The notes beneath the pieces were generated by a model. It worked only from the letters and a program-made list of their open reading frames with translations. It ran no database searches and was not told the DNA's origin. Made by a program: the position numbers and the translations under genes. From positions 1,315,001-1,379,000 of the forward strand of contig NZ_CP033922.1 in NCBI RefSeq assembly GCF_003815715.1: DNA of 64,000 bases. Direction: 5' to 3'. This DNA comes from Chryseobacterium sp. G0162 (lineage in GTDB: Bacteria; Bacteroidota; Bacteroidia; Flavobacteriales; Weeksellaceae). Below, in pieces: positions 54,817 to 63,721 of this stretch; position 1 is the first letter of the stretch; every line of letters begins with the position of its first letter.

Positions 54817-54927
54817 TATGCTCCATCTCAATGAGAAACCACCATCAAAGTGTAAATTATAAAAGTCACCATTTATGGTTTCTAAGCTCACTATTTCTGG
54901 TATTTACCGAATCACGGATTTCAGTTA

Positions 54928-54939
54928 CGTAGAAATACG
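54928..54939 (-). promoter_or_regulatory. operator-like CGTA-N4-TACG site upstream of csgA
   Basis: CGTAGAAATACG matches the tssD1 distal operator half on its minus strand (CGTAGAATTACG) at 11 of 12 positions. It is 111 bp upstream of the csgA -7 box, not 49, and no clear second copy lies 21 bp away. A shared LuxR-type binding motif is inferred. Confidence 0.4.
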
Positions 54940-54950
54940 GTATACAGAAT

Positions 54951-55030
54951 GTCAATGGTGAATAGGCAATTTGCTTAGTATGTCAATTTTTTAGGGAATA
55001 GCCAGCAACCATTCACGATTCAATTGTGAA
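54951..55030. repeat. dispersed GTCAATGGTGAAT repeat, right of curli cluster
   Basis: GTCAATGGTGAAT (54951-54963) is identical to the left arm at 49187-49199, followed by caattTgctt and later attcacgattcaattgtgaa. It marks the other boundary of the curli cluster. Confidence 0.7.
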
Positions 55031-55102
55031 ACACACCCCTACCATTGGTTAATTAATGTTAAGGCCTTTATTTCTTCAGGAATATATTGTTAAATTTGAG
55101 CT

Positions 55103-55732
55103 ATGGAAAATTTTGGAAAAGATTTATTAAGAAAAATAAAAAGTGTAGAGCTTCCCGGTGAACCCGCCCATGGAGTGTTCTCACCTCCCTACCGTCCCGT
55201 TTTTACGTACGATGAAGTACTTGCAAAAAATCCTAAGTTTGCAGCCGTAAATATTGTGTTGTATCTAAAAGATAACGAGTGGTATTTTCCGTTAATCCAA
55301 AGAACCGTTAATGAACATGACAGACATAGCGGACAGATCTCCTTACCTGGCGGAAAGCGTGAAGAAATGGATCAGGATTTTGCTGAAACTGCCATTAGGG
55401 AAACCTCTGAAGAAATTGGGATAGATAAACATTATGTGAGAATTATCAGAGAAATGTCTCCCATTTATATTCCACCAAGTAATTTTTACGTATATCCGTA
55501 TATTTCATATACTAAAAAGAATCCGCTCTTCGTTCTTCAGCAGAGTGAAGCTGTAGAGACCATTGAGTTTCCGATCACTTCTTTTTTAAACCTGTCGGAT
55601 ACTCCAGAAATTATGGCACTTCCGAGTGCCGGCGGAAGTGAAGTTCCTGTTATTAATTTCAATGGATATATTATCTGGGGTGCTACGGCAATGATATTAA
55701 GTGAATTCAGCCAGTTGCTGAAAAAAATGTAA
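55103..55732 (+). CDS. Nudix hydrolase, CoA diphosphatase type
   Basis: The 209-residue protein contains HSGQISLPGGK (residues 75-85), the UPF0035/CoAse signature, running into the Nudix box (GGKREEMD ... AIRETSEEIG, 83-106) with the catalytic REx2EE intact. It probably cleaves CoA or its derivatives to phosphopantetheine and 3',5'-ADP. It is first in a four-gene operon with acyltransferase, lipoprotein and Mpl, with a 27-bp gap to the next gene. Confidence 0.88.
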   Translation: MENFGKDLLRKIKSVELPGEPAHGVFSPPYRPVFTYDEVLAKNPKFAAVNIVLYLKDNEWYFPLIQRTVNEHDRHSGQISLPGGKREEMDQDFAETAIRETSEEIGIDKHYVRIIREMSPIYIPPSNFYVYPYISYTKKNPLFVLQQSEAVETIEFPITSFLNLSDTPEIMALPSAGGSEVPVINFNGYIIWGATAMILSEFSQLLKKM

Positions 55733-55759
55733 CTTTGCACTACCGTGTTTAATTAAAAA

Positions 55760-56566
55760 ATGGCGAAGAAAAATATTTTCACCGATGCATTCGGAACACC
55801 TTATTTTTTAAAAAGGTTTATTATTTTTATTTTAGGAGTTGTATCCTACAGAAGGTTCAACGGCTTTAATAAGTTAAAAATAACCGGAACAGAGCACCTG
55901 GTGGATCTTCCGGATTCTAATGTATTATTTGTATCTAACCACCAGACTTATTTTGCTGATGTAGCTGCAATGTATCACGCTTTCTGTGCCGTAAATAATG
56001 GATATTTAAATACGATTAAGAATCCGATCTATCTGTTAAATCCAAAAATCGATTTTTACTATGTAGCAGCAGAAGAAACCATGAATAAGGGTATTCTTCC
56101 TAAAATCTTTAAGATTGCAGGAGCCGTAACAGTAAAAAGGACCTGGAGGGCAGAAGGAAAAAATGTCAACAGAATGGTAGACATGAGCGAGGTAGACAAT
56201 ATTATGAAAGCACTGGACAACGGCTGGGTAGCAACCTTCCCTCAAGGAACAACATCTGCCTTTGCCCAGGGACGAAGAGGGACTGCCAAATTGGTAAAAA
56301 ACCAACGCCCAATTGTAATCCCGATTAAGATTAACGGATTCAGAAGAGCATTTGATAAAAAAGGACTTCGTGTAAAGGTTACCGGTGTAAAACCTACCAT
56401 GGAATTCAAGGCTCCTCTGGATATCGATTATGATAATGAAAAAGCACCGGAAATTTTATTGAAGATTATGACTGCTATTGAGCAGACTGAAGACTTCAAT
56501 GTATTACACAATTATGATGAAGAACTTAAAGCTAAAAAATTAGAACAAAAGGACTCAAATAATTAA
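55760..56566 (+). CDS. PlsC-like lysophospholipid acyltransferase
   Basis: The 268-residue protein has an N-terminal hydrophobic segment (FLKRFIIFILGVVSY). The block I region is VSNHQTYFADVAAM, where His and Asp are separated by five residues instead of the usual four (HX4D). The block III region is FPQGTTSAF, in place of FPEGTRS. Both changes affect residues normally used for catalysis or glycerol-phosphate binding, so the acceptor may not be lyso-phosphatidate. The fold assignment remains solid from overall spacing. It is membrane-associated. Confidence 0.82.
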   Translation: MAKKNIFTDAFGTPYFLKRFIIFILGVVSYRRFNGFNKLKITGTEHLVDLPDSNVLFVSNHQTYFADVAAMYHAFCAVNNGYLNTIKNPIYLLNPKIDFYYVAAEETMNKGILPKIFKIAGAVTVKRTWRAEGKNVNRMVDMSEVDNIMKALDNGWVATFPQGTTSAFAQGRRGTAKLVKNQRPIVIPIKINGFRRAFDKKGLRVKVTGVKPTMEFKAPLDIDYDNEKAPEILLKIMTAIEQTEDFNVLHNYDEELKAKKLEQKDSNN

Positions 56567-56580
56567 AGTAAATTAAAATT

Positions 56581-57018
56581 ATGAACAGAATAATCGGAAT
56601 TTTATTCGCCATCATAGTATTTGTTTCATGCAACAGCCAAAAAGTATATTCGGATTTCGACATCAGCTATTCGAAAAGTGGTGGCTATGCTCCCGTATAT
56701 GAAAATCTGCTTATCAAAGGGAATAATGTACATTACTCATTTGAAGGTCAGGGAAAAAAATACAAACAGGATTTTAAAATTTCCAATGAAGATCTGAAAA
56801 AACTGGATCAGGTTCTTTCACAGAATAATTTCAGAAGAATACAGGAAGATCGTAAAAAATTATACGACAATATTGCTACTTCGATCAATATTAAGAAAGG
56901 TCCTAATGAAGGCAGTAAGTCGGATGCCAGTATGATTATTCCTAATTATCAGACTAACTGGAATAATATTCTTGAGGCTTTCCAGCAGATCATTAATACT
57001 AATGTTAAAAAACAGTAA
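56581..57018 (+). CDS. hypothetical lipoprotein
   Basis: The 145-residue protein has a lipobox (LFAIIVFVSCNSQ). The mature part begins DFDISYSKSGGYAPVYENLLIKG, with a pattern of beta strands followed by an amphipathic helix. I do not recognise a named family. It is 14 bp after the acyltransferase gene and 6 bp before mpl, firmly inside the operon. Confidence 0.75.
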   Translation: MNRIIGILFAIIVFVSCNSQKVYSDFDISYSKSGGYAPVYENLLIKGNNVHYSFEGQGKKYKQDFKISNEDLKKLDQVLSQNNFRRIQEDRKKLYDNIATSINIKKGPNEGSKSDASMIIPNYQTNWNNILEAFQQIINTNVKKQ

Positions 57019-57024
57019 ATACAA

Positions 57025-58362
57025 TTGAAAACCCACTTCATTGCCATTGGCGGAAGCGCCATGCACAATCTTGCCATTGCATTAAAAGATAAAGGATATC
57101 AGGTTACCGGCTCAGATGATGCTATTTTTGAACCATCAAAATCCAGATTGGAGAAAAAGGGAATATTACCTCAGGAAATGGGTTGGTTCCCGGAAAAAAT
57201 CACTCCGGATATTGATGCTGTGATCCTTGGAATGCATGCTCATCAGGATAATCCTGAACTGGCTAAGGCAAAAGAATTAGGGTTAAAAATATATTCTTAC
57301 CCGGAATTTCTATATGAACAGTCTAAGAATAAAACCAGAGTGGTTATTGCCGGATCACACGGAAAAACAACCATTACTTCCATGATCCTTCATGTGCTGA
57401 ATTTCCATCAGAAAGAGGTAGATTTTATGGTGGGTGCTCAGCTGGAAGGCTTCGACTGTATGGTAAAACTAACTCAGGATAACGATTTTATGGTGTTGGA
57501 AGGTGATGAATACCTTTCTTCTCCTATTGACCTGCGTTCCAAATTTTTATTGTACCAACCGAATATCGCCCTGATGAGTGGTATTGCATGGGACCATATC
57601 AATGTTTTCAAAACATTTGATGATTATATTGAACAGTTCAGAAAATTTGTAGCAAGCATTACTCCAGGTGGTGTTTTAGTGTACAATGAAGAAGATCTGG
57701 AAGTGGTGAAAGTAGTGGAAAATGCTGAAAATTATTTCAGAAAGATCCCTTACAAAACTCCTGAATATGAGATCAGCAACGGAAAAGTATACCTAAAAAC
57801 GGAAATGGGAGATGTTCCTCTTTCTGTTTTTGGAGCACACAACCTGTTGAATATGGAAGGGGCAAGGCATATTTGCCAACAGCTGGGTATTATGGACGAA
57901 GATTTCTATGAAGCAATTATGAGCTTCAAAGGAGCTTCTAAACGTCTTGAAAAGGTAGAAAGAGAAGATAAAGGAATATTGTATAAAGACTTTGCCCACG
58001 CTCCCAGTAAAGTAAAGGCTGCTGTAAAAGCATTCAAAGAGCAGTTTAAGAATGAAAAGAAATATGGCTTCCTTGAACTTCATACCTACTCTAGCTTAAA
58101 TCCCGCCTTTTTAGAGCAGTATGACCACGCTATGGACGGATTGGAGGAAGCGGTCGTTTTCTATTCTGAAGATGCTTTAAAAATTAAAAGAATGGAGCCT
58201 ATTTCTCCGGAATTTATTAAAGAAAAATTCAAGAATGAGAATCTAAGGGTTTTCACAAATGCTGAAGATCTTCACGCTTACTGGAATACATTGGATAAAA
58301 CCAACGGAGTTTATCTGATGATGAGTTCAGGAAATTTTGGCGGTCTGGATCTGACGAAATAA
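57025..58362 (+). CDS. mpl: Mpl-type UDP-MurNAc:tripeptide ligase (peptidoglycan recycling)
   Basis: The 445-residue Mur ligase starts with TTG: the frame needs HFIAIGGSAMHNLA to complete the N-terminal Rossmann motif, and the first ATG (57061) would remove it. ATP-binding GSHGKTTITSM lies near residue 110, then LEGDEYLSSPID and SGIAWDHINVF. The pattern of a MurC-like start with these motifs fits Mpl, which joins UDP-MurNAc with L-Ala-D-Glu-meso-DAP recovered from the wall. It is last in the operon, 6 bp after the lipoprotein gene. Confidence 0.87.
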   Translation: MKTHFIAIGGSAMHNLAIALKDKGYQVTGSDDAIFEPSKSRLEKKGILPQEMGWFPEKITPDIDAVILGMHAHQDNPELAKAKELGLKIYSYPEFLYEQSKNKTRVVIAGSHGKTTITSMILHVLNFHQKEVDFMVGAQLEGFDCMVKLTQDNDFMVLEGDEYLSSPIDLRSKFLLYQPNIALMSGIAWDHINVFKTFDDYIEQFRKFVASITPGGVLVYNEEDLEVVKVVENAENYFRKIPYKTPEYEISNGKVYLKTEMGDVPLSVFGAHNLLNMEGARHICQQLGIMDEDFYEAIMSFKGASKRLEKVEREDKGILYKDFAHAPSKVKAAVKAFKEQFKNEKKYGFLELHTYSSLNPAFLEQYDHAMDGLEEAVVFYSEDALKIKRMEPISPEFIKEKFKNENLRVFTNAEDLHAYWNTLDKTNGVYLMMSSGNFGGLDLTK

Positions 58363-58427
58363 ATTCAATTTGAGAATGAGTTAATTTAAGAATTTGATAA
58401 TAATACCTCAAATTTCCAAATAAAATA

Positions 58428-58458
58428 AATTCCTTTCAGTTTTGAAAGGAATTTTTTA
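58428..58458 (+). terminator. bidirectional terminator
   Basis: AATTCCTTTCA (58428-58438) and TGAAAGGAATT (58443-58453) form an 11-bp perfect stem with a 4-nt loop, followed by T-rich sequence. It lies between convergent mpl and the lipocalin-like gene. Confidence 0.88.
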
Positions 58459-58460
58459 TT

Positions 58461-58910
58461 TTATTTGATTCTTTTAAAATAAAATTTAATAACATCTTTT
58501 ATTCCGTCGCCATCAACATCCGCAAGATGATCTTCAAACACCATATCTGTTTGCGTTAATTGAGAAATAGTATAAGGAAAATCTTTATCATCATCATACC
58601 AAAACTTTTTAGATTCCAGATCAAAAGTATACCTTCTGGTAACAACGTCTGTCTGCACACAATTATTATTTTCAGGAGCAAAAGTTGTGGAAGTCATATC
58701 TTTTTCTCTAAATTCATGAGTCCCTTTTTTCTCACATTCGCTGAAGACATGGACTTCTGTTTGTTTATTTGCTGATGTATATTTTTCAGCTTTATTTATA
58801 TACCATTTTCCAACAATAGAAGCATTATTCGTTCGTGGTTCATCATCATTACTGCTGCTGCATGCTACAATTGTTGAAAATGCAGCTAATGATAGAAATA
58901 ATTTTTTCAT
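58461..58910 (-). CDS. lipocalin-like lipoprotein
   Basis: The 149-residue protein has a lipobox (AAFSTIVACSSS). The mature part follows a common Bacteroidota lipocalin-like pattern: SIVGKWYINKAEKY at the start, a beta-rich body with a Cys pair, and YTISQLTQTDMVFED. An Asp-rich DVDGDGIKD loop near the C-terminus looks like a calcium site. The ligand is unknown. Confidence 0.72.
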   Translation of the reverse strand: MKKLFLSLAAFSTIVACSSSNDDEPRTNNASIVGKWYINKAEKYTSANKQTEVHVFSECEKKGTHEFREKDMTSTTFAPENNNCVQTDVVTRRYTFDLESKKFWYDDDKDFPYTISQLTQTDMVFEDHLADVDGDGIKDVIKFYFKRIK

Positions 58911-58958
58911 GAAATAATTTAAAATTGTATTTAAACCTCGAAGATACTACAATTTCAT

Positions 58959-60020
58959 TTACTTCTCCTGAGCTTGAAATATGAGATTTTTCAGAATTTG
59001 TTCAGTAGAGAGTTCGCTGTAATCATGAATAGATTGTCCTGTCCAAATCCCCACAAAGTCTGCATTCTGTTTAGCTTTAGCAGCTTTCCGTAATGCGTTT
59101 GTCAGTTTATTTTGATAAGGATAAGGCAGAATATATTCAGAGTTTTCAACCGTATCAATAAATTTATTTTTAACTCCTCTGGCATATCTGCCTGAAAAGC
59201 TTTTTGTTAACATGATCTCATCTTCTCTTACTTTTTTAAGCCTTTCTTTTTCAAAAGGCTGCAAAGCGCTTTCCTGGGAAGCCAATAAAAGATTGCCTAC
59301 CTGGAATCCTTGTGCTCCCAAATCTTTTACTGCCCGTAAAGTTTTCCCGTTGTAAATTCCACCTGCATAGACCAGCGGAACCTTTACGTGATCGTATACC
59401 TGTGATAATAAAGACAAACCTCCGATCTGTGGAACATGTTCCGGATCAAAAGTTCCTCTGTGACCACCAGCTTCTGTTCCCTGCACACAGATGATATCAA
59501 TCCCTGATTTTTCTAAAATTAAAGCCTCACTTACAGAAGTACAGGTACCAATAAGTCTGATTCCATTTTCTTTAAGCTTCTGAATGCTTTGATGATCCAG
59601 ATTCCCAAAAGTAAAACTTAAAATTTTACAATTTTCTTCAATTACCGCATCCACCAGTTCATGATAAGATCTCACTTTAAGATCTTCCAGATCAGGAAAA
59701 CTGACTTCAATATTATTGTCTTTTGCAAGTTGCTCTAAAAACGTTCTGGTTTTAACAAATTGATCTTTTAAAACCTCTGTTATTTTGGGAATATGATGTA
59801 CAAAAATATTAGCTGCAAAAGGTTGATCTGTTAACTTTTTTGTCTCCCTGATCAATTCAATAGATTCATCTGCTGAAAGATCAGCTAATGCCAACGATCC
59901 CAGACACCCTGCACGAGTTGCAGCAGCAACCATTGGTACAGTACTCACTCCAAACATCGGAGCCTGAATAACAGGGTATTTTACTCCTAATTTTTTACTG
60001 ATTGTTTCCGGCCAAAACAT
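58959..60020 (-). CDS. nitronate monooxygenase (2-nitropropane dioxygenase family)
   Basis: The 353-residue TIM-barrel flavoprotein has an N-terminal PVIQAPMFGVSTVPMVAA and LGSLALADLS, and the FMN-phosphate and catalytic His region CVQGTEAGGHRG. LVYAGGIYNGKTLRA and GAQGFQVGNLLL are the second FMN-binding block. The family oxidises propionate-3-nitronate and alkyl nitronates. It is downstream of the aldo/keto reductase with a hairpin repeat between them. Confidence 0.9.
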   Translation of the reverse strand: MFWPETISKKLGVKYPVIQAPMFGVSTVPMVAAATRAGCLGSLALADLSADESIELIRETKKLTDQPFAANIFVHHIPKITEVLKDQFVKTRTFLEQLAKDNNIEVSFPDLEDLKVRSYHELVDAVIEENCKILSFTFGNLDHQSIQKLKENGIRLIGTCTSVSEALILEKSGIDIICVQGTEAGGHRGTFDPEHVPQIGGLSLLSQVYDHVKVPLVYAGGIYNGKTLRAVKDLGAQGFQVGNLLLASQESALQPFEKERLKKVREDEIMLTKSFSGRYARGVKNKFIDTVENSEYILPYPYQNKLTNALRKAAKAKQNADFVGIWTGQSIHDYSELSTEQILKNLIFQAQEK

Positions 60021-60110
60021 AGAAATTATTTTAAATAAAAAGGTACAAAAAATAAGAACACCTCATTTTCAAGAGGATATGATATTCCTCACGCTGAGCA
60101 GAAAATAAAA

Positions 60111-60171
60111 ATCCCGCAGATCTCACAAACTTCACAGATCAAAATCTGCTTTATCTGTGAAATCTGCGGGA
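60111..60171. repeat. nested hairpin between aldo/keto reductase and nitronate monooxygenase
   Basis: The outer arms ATCCCGCAGAT / ATCTGCGGGA and inner arms TTCACAGAT (60131-60139) / ATCTGTGAA (60153-60161) form a long stem. The cacagat words resemble the dispersed repeat near 3340. It is a repeat element that could also act as a terminator. Confidence 0.75.
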
Positions 60172-60186
60172 GATATGTTATTGTAA

Positions 60187-61062
60187 TTAAATATCCGCTA
60201 CAGAATTCAGCATCTTTTGCTCCCATTCCGGGTCTTTTGGATCAAAGAATAATCTTTTCCCTGTATCTAAAGAACGGACAACATTCATTTCATCTGCCGT
60301 CAGTTCAAAATCAAATACATTAAAATTCTCTTCAATTCTTGATGGGGTCACAGATTTCGGAATGACTACAAAACCTTCCTGTAAATGCCATCTCAGGATT
60401 ACCTGGGCCACTGTTTTTCCATATTTCTCAGCAATTGCCTTCAGATCAGGATTATTTAAAAGGCTAGCATTTCCATTACCAAGCGGGCTCCAAGGCTGTG
60501 TTATAATATTATTTTCCCTGTCATACACCTGTAATTCTTTTTGTTGGAAAACCGGGTGGAGTTCAATTTGGTTGATGACCGGAAGAATCGTTGAGTTCGA
60601 TTTTAACTCTTCAAGCTTTTCAACGGTAAAGTTACAAACTCCAATTGCTTTAATCTTTCCTTCCTGATACAGCTCCTCCAAAGCCTTCCATGTTCCCAGA
60701 AAATCACCATAAGGCCAGTGAATAAGATACATATCCAGGTAATCCATCTGTAGTCTGTCTAACGTTCTCTGAAATGCACGCTTTGCTTTTTCATACCCAT
60801 GATCCTGAACCCAGACTTTAGAGGTTATAAATAATTCATTTCGATCAATCCCACTGTTTTTTACGGCATCTCCTACAGCCGTTTCATTTTGATAAATAGC
60901 AGCAGTGTCAATCATTCTATACCCTGTCTGAATAGCTTTAATGACAGCATTTTCGCATTCTTTCAGGTCCTCCATCTGCCATACTCCAAAGCCTAAAGCA
61001 GGAATATCCACTCCGTTATTTAAGGTTACTACAGGTTGTCCTGTGTAAGTTTTCTTTTGCAT
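60187..61062 (-). CDS. aldo/keto reductase
   Basis: The 291-residue NADPH-dependent reductase shows the tetrad Asp52 and Tyr57 (MIDTAAIYQNE), Lys82 (TSKVW) and His115 (LIHWP). VVIPKSVTPSRIEENFNVFDFELTADE is the NADPH-binding C-terminal block. It resembles the 2,5-diketo-gluconate reductase/AKR5 type. It probably reduces small carbonyl compounds; the substrate is unknown. Confidence 0.93.
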   Translation of the reverse strand: MQKKTYTGQPVVTLNNGVDIPALGFGVWQMEDLKECENAVIKAIQTGYRMIDTAAIYQNETAVGDAVKNSGIDRNELFITSKVWVQDHGYEKAKRAFQRTLDRLQMDYLDMYLIHWPYGDFLGTWKALEELYQEGKIKAIGVCNFTVEKLEELKSNSTILPVINQIELHPVFQQKELQVYDRENNIITQPWSPLGNGNASLLNNPDLKAIAEKYGKTVAQVILRWHLQEGFVVIPKSVTPSRIEENFNVFDFELTADEMNVVRSLDTGKRLFFDPKDPEWEQKMLNSVADI

Positions 61063-61247
61063 AAATCTTTATTTTTATCATTAATATAAAGTGATGAAAC
61101 AAATTTGCGATAAAAAAACGGAATTCTGGCTTACCAATTTTACTGTTTATTGTTAAAAATGTTATTTGATGAATGTTTGAGATAGGTTGAAAAATGCGGA
61201 GGTACAAAAATTTTATCTGCGATAAAATGAATTCTGCATATTTAATA

Positions 61248-61382
61248 GCCACGGATGCACAAATAAAATTGTATATGAACCGTTTTATCTATAAAATCTA
61301 TGTTGCTATGTGGTTTATTTTTTTTGAACCACATAGCAACATAGATGATAAATGCAAATAAAATTATTCGTGCATTGGTGGC
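61248..61382. repeat. 135-bp nested inverted repeat (MITE-like)
   Basis: The outer arms at 61248-61266 (GCCACGGATGCACAAATAA) and 61364-61382 match at 16 of 19 positions when inverted. The inner arms at 61296-61315 and 61327-61346 are a perfect 20-bp palindrome (ATCTATGTTGCTATGTGGTT) with an 11-nt loop. No ORF is inside. The remainder of 61063-61546 is otherwise noncoding. Confidence 0.85.
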
Positions 61383-61498
61383 GAAATATCATCAATATCA
61401 CACTCCCGAAAATCTTCGATTTTCTTGCGCCTTTGCTATTTCCAACCTCCAAATATTTGTCACTCTATCTATGACTGGGTTCAAATCTCTATTTTCCT

Positions 61499-61506
61499 TA
61501 TTTTTG
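61499..61506 (+). promoter_or_regulatory. -7 box of the GNAT gene
   Basis: TATTTTTG lies 40 bp upstream of the GNAT start; no clear -33 TTG is seen. Confidence 0.4.
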
Positions 61507-61546
61507 TGGAAGTGATGATTCTTAAATCCTTCATATAAGCCTGTAA

Positions 61547-62011
61547 ATGGAACAGTATACTTTTAATAAAATTGCCAAAGATTCGGAGATCCCTTATGAA
61601 TTACTATTGTTAGCTGACGAAACCGTTGAAGCTATTAATCAATACATCTTCAAATGTGATATCTATCTGTTACATGACGGAACAGAAAATATTGCTGTGA
61701 TGGCTTTATATAAAAACAGTGATACTGAACTGGAGATTAAAAATATTGCAGTAATCGAAAGCTATAGAAGCAAAGGAATTGGCAGTATTCTGATTCATAA
61801 GGCCAAAGAAATTGCAGCTAACAATCAGTATGAAATTCTGAGCGTGGGAACTTCCGATACCGGATTCCAACAAATTAGATTTTATGAAAAAAACGGTTTC
61901 ATGAAAACAAGAATACGTAAAGATTTTTTCATTGAAAATTATCCAACTCCAATTTATGAAAATGGGTTACAGATGCGGGATATGATTATTTTAGAATATA
62001 CCCTGATCTAA
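61547..62011 (+). CDS. GNAT-family N-acetyltransferase
   Basis: The 154-residue single-domain GNAT has IKNIAVIESYRSKGIGSILIHKA (about 66-88), the acetyl-CoA pyrophosphate loop (R-x-x-G-I-G), and GFQQIRFYEKNGFM, the typical C-terminal strand-helix motif. The substrate cannot be told. It is convergent with the LysR gene, with only 17 bp between them. Confidence 0.9.
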   Translation: MEQYTFNKIAKDSEIPYELLLLADETVEAINQYIFKCDIYLLHDGTENIAVMALYKNSDTELEIKNIAVIESYRSKGIGSILIHKAKEIAANNQYEILSVGTSDTGFQQIRFYEKNGFMKTRIRKDFFIENYPTPIYENGLQMRDMIILEYTLI

Positions 62012-62028
62012 TTTTTCAATACTGTATA

Positions 62029-62934
62029 TTACTCCTTTGTGCCCATTACTTTACGGAATAATCCTTTAATATGTTCTATTTCCGTTTGATAATTGGTCTT
62101 TTTTCGGCATCCGAAATACAAAGTATTTTCCAGCTTTTTCTTTCCCTCCCAGATCAGCTTCACCTCTCCACTGTCAATTGCATTCTTGCACAAGAAATCC
62201 GGTACAACGGCTAATCCTGTACCTCCTTTCAGGCAACGGATGATAGAATTGAGATTAGGAACGATATAATTGGGGCGGAAATTCGGTTTGTGACCAAAAT
62301 TTAAAGTCCAGAACTGGAAAAGATGTTCCATATCTCCGGTAGTTCCATACCATTTCTCATTCTTCAGCCATGCTTCGATCTGTTCAGCATCTTTTGTTTT
62401 TAAAACTTTTTTAAAAGCTTCCGTATCTACCTCTTTTCCTCCTACCAATATAATCTGTTCCGAAGAAAATGCTTCATGCTGTATATTAGGTGAAGATCCC
62501 TTTTTGGGCGTGATGATGAGATCAAGGATTCCTTTATCCAGCTGATCCAGCATTTCAGGATATTCTCCAAAACTGATAATCAAGTTAAAAGGTAATGAAG
62601 AAACATATTGCTCCAAGGTGGTCTGAAAAGTTTCAAAACACATTCCAACACTAATTGTTGGGGTATGCTTTTCTATAGATTTCTGAAAATTTTTCTCTAC
62701 ATCTTCCAGCTTGGTAAGAGGTTCTGCTACAGCATTGAATAATACTTTTCCTCTTTCTGTAGGAATCATTTTTCGCCCGGTCCTGTCAAATAATTTATAC
62801 CCAACATAGGCTTCGAGTGAACTTAAATGCAAACTTACCCCAGGTTGTGAAATGAATAAGGCATCTGCCGCGCCTGTTAATGTCCCGGTTTTATAGATCG
62901 CTTTAAAAGTACGATACCATTCTAAATTGACCAT
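62029..62934 (-). CDS. LysR-family transcriptional regulator
   Basis: The 301-residue protein has a winged HTH at residues about 3-62 (FKAIYKTGTLTGAADALFISQPGVSLHLSSLE) and a periplasmic-binding-like effector domain (90-295) containing GMCFETFQTTLEQY and GGTGLAVVPDFLC. A -7 box TAATTTTG lies 24 bp upstream (62966-62959). No divergent target gene is present in the window, so its regulon is unknown. Confidence 0.93.
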   Translation of the reverse strand: MVNLEWYRTFKAIYKTGTLTGAADALFISQPGVSLHLSSLEAYVGYKLFDRTGRKMIPTERGKVLFNAVAEPLTKLEDVEKNFQKSIEKHTPTISVGMCFETFQTTLEQYVSSLPFNLIISFGEYPEMLDQLDKGILDLIITPKKGSSPNIQHEAFSSEQIILVGGKEVDTEAFKKVLKTKDAEQIEAWLKNEKWYGTTGDMEHLFQFWTLNFGHKPNFRPNYIVPNLNSIIRCLKGGTGLAVVPDFLCKNAIDSGEVKLIWEGKKKLENTLYFGCRKKTNYQTEIEHIKGLFRKVMGTKE

Positions 62935-62974
62935 GACTTAATTATTAATATTCTGATACAAAATTACAAAATAA

Positions 62975-63721
62975 TTACAATACTAATATATTTCCATTTC
63001 TTAAAAAGGAAGCATAATAATCCGGAATCCCGCTTTCCTCGATCTGACAGGCGGTTTCTTCCAACGGATAACTCAGCTGTACAATTTCAGGAATGATCTT
63101 TTCATCATCTAAAGTCAATATTAAATAGGAAGCCAACCTGTTTTCTTCTTTGGAGCGTCCTACAGAACCACAATTGACAGCCCATTTTTTATTTTCAAGC
63201 TGTTTTATAAATGATAAATGAGTATGTCCCATCACGATAAGATCAGATTGTGATTCTTTCAGCATGTCAGAAAAAACTTCATTATTCTCAGATTCATACC
63301 AATAAGTATCATTGCTTGTAAGACCAGAATGTACCAACTGAATATTCCAATGTTTATTCCCTATTTTATAATTTAATTTTAAATGAAAAGGAAGTTCGGA
63401 AAGAAACTGTTTATGGTCTTCCGTAATATTTTTTTTAGAATGATCTATCGCAATAAATCTTGCCTCTGTTTCTGCTTCGGAATGTTTAGGCAAAGGAAAA
63501 ACAGGTAGATCAAAAGCAATTCTTTCATCATGATTCCCCAGAAGACAGGGTATATTTAAACTTCTAATCTTTTCTATTACTTCATTTCCCCAAGGGGCAA
63601 AATCAACCAAATCTCCTAAACAGAATTTCTGATGAATTCCCCTCTGTTCAATATCCTTCAACACCACTTCCAATGCCGGAAGATTCCCATGTACATCACT
63701 GAAAACTGCTATCTGTATCAT
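62975..63721 (-). CDS. metallophosphoesterase (calcineurin-like, YfcE/MJ0936 type)
   Basis: The 248-residue protein has the di-metal motifs FSDVHGN (Asp8, His10), GDLVDFAP, LGNHDE, HSG and MGHTHLSF. They match small bacterial phosphodiesterases that hydrolyse cyclic or phosphodiester substrates. A -7 box TAAATTTG lies 20 bp upstream (63748-63741). Confidence 0.92.
   Translation of the reverse strand: MIQIAVFSDVHGNLPALEVVLKDIEQRGIHQKFCLGDLVDFAPWGNEVIEKIRSLNIPCLLGNHDERIAFDLPVFPLPKHSEAETEARFIAIDHSKKNITEDHKQFLSELPFHLKLNYKIGNKHWNIQLVHSGLTSNDTYWYESENNEVFSDMLKESQSDLIVMGHTHLSFIKQLENKKWAVNCGSVGRSKEENRLASYLILTLDDEKIIPEIVQLSYPLEETACQIEESGIPDYYASFLRNGNILVL

Noticed and set aside
54778..54891. Longer csgA frame with 38 extra residues
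   Set aside because: It would run through the csgA promoter and place the signal peptide internally.
55091..55098. TAAATTTG as a promoter for the Nudix gene
   Set aside because: It ends only 4 bp before the ATG and has no -33 partner; the transcript would start inside the gene.
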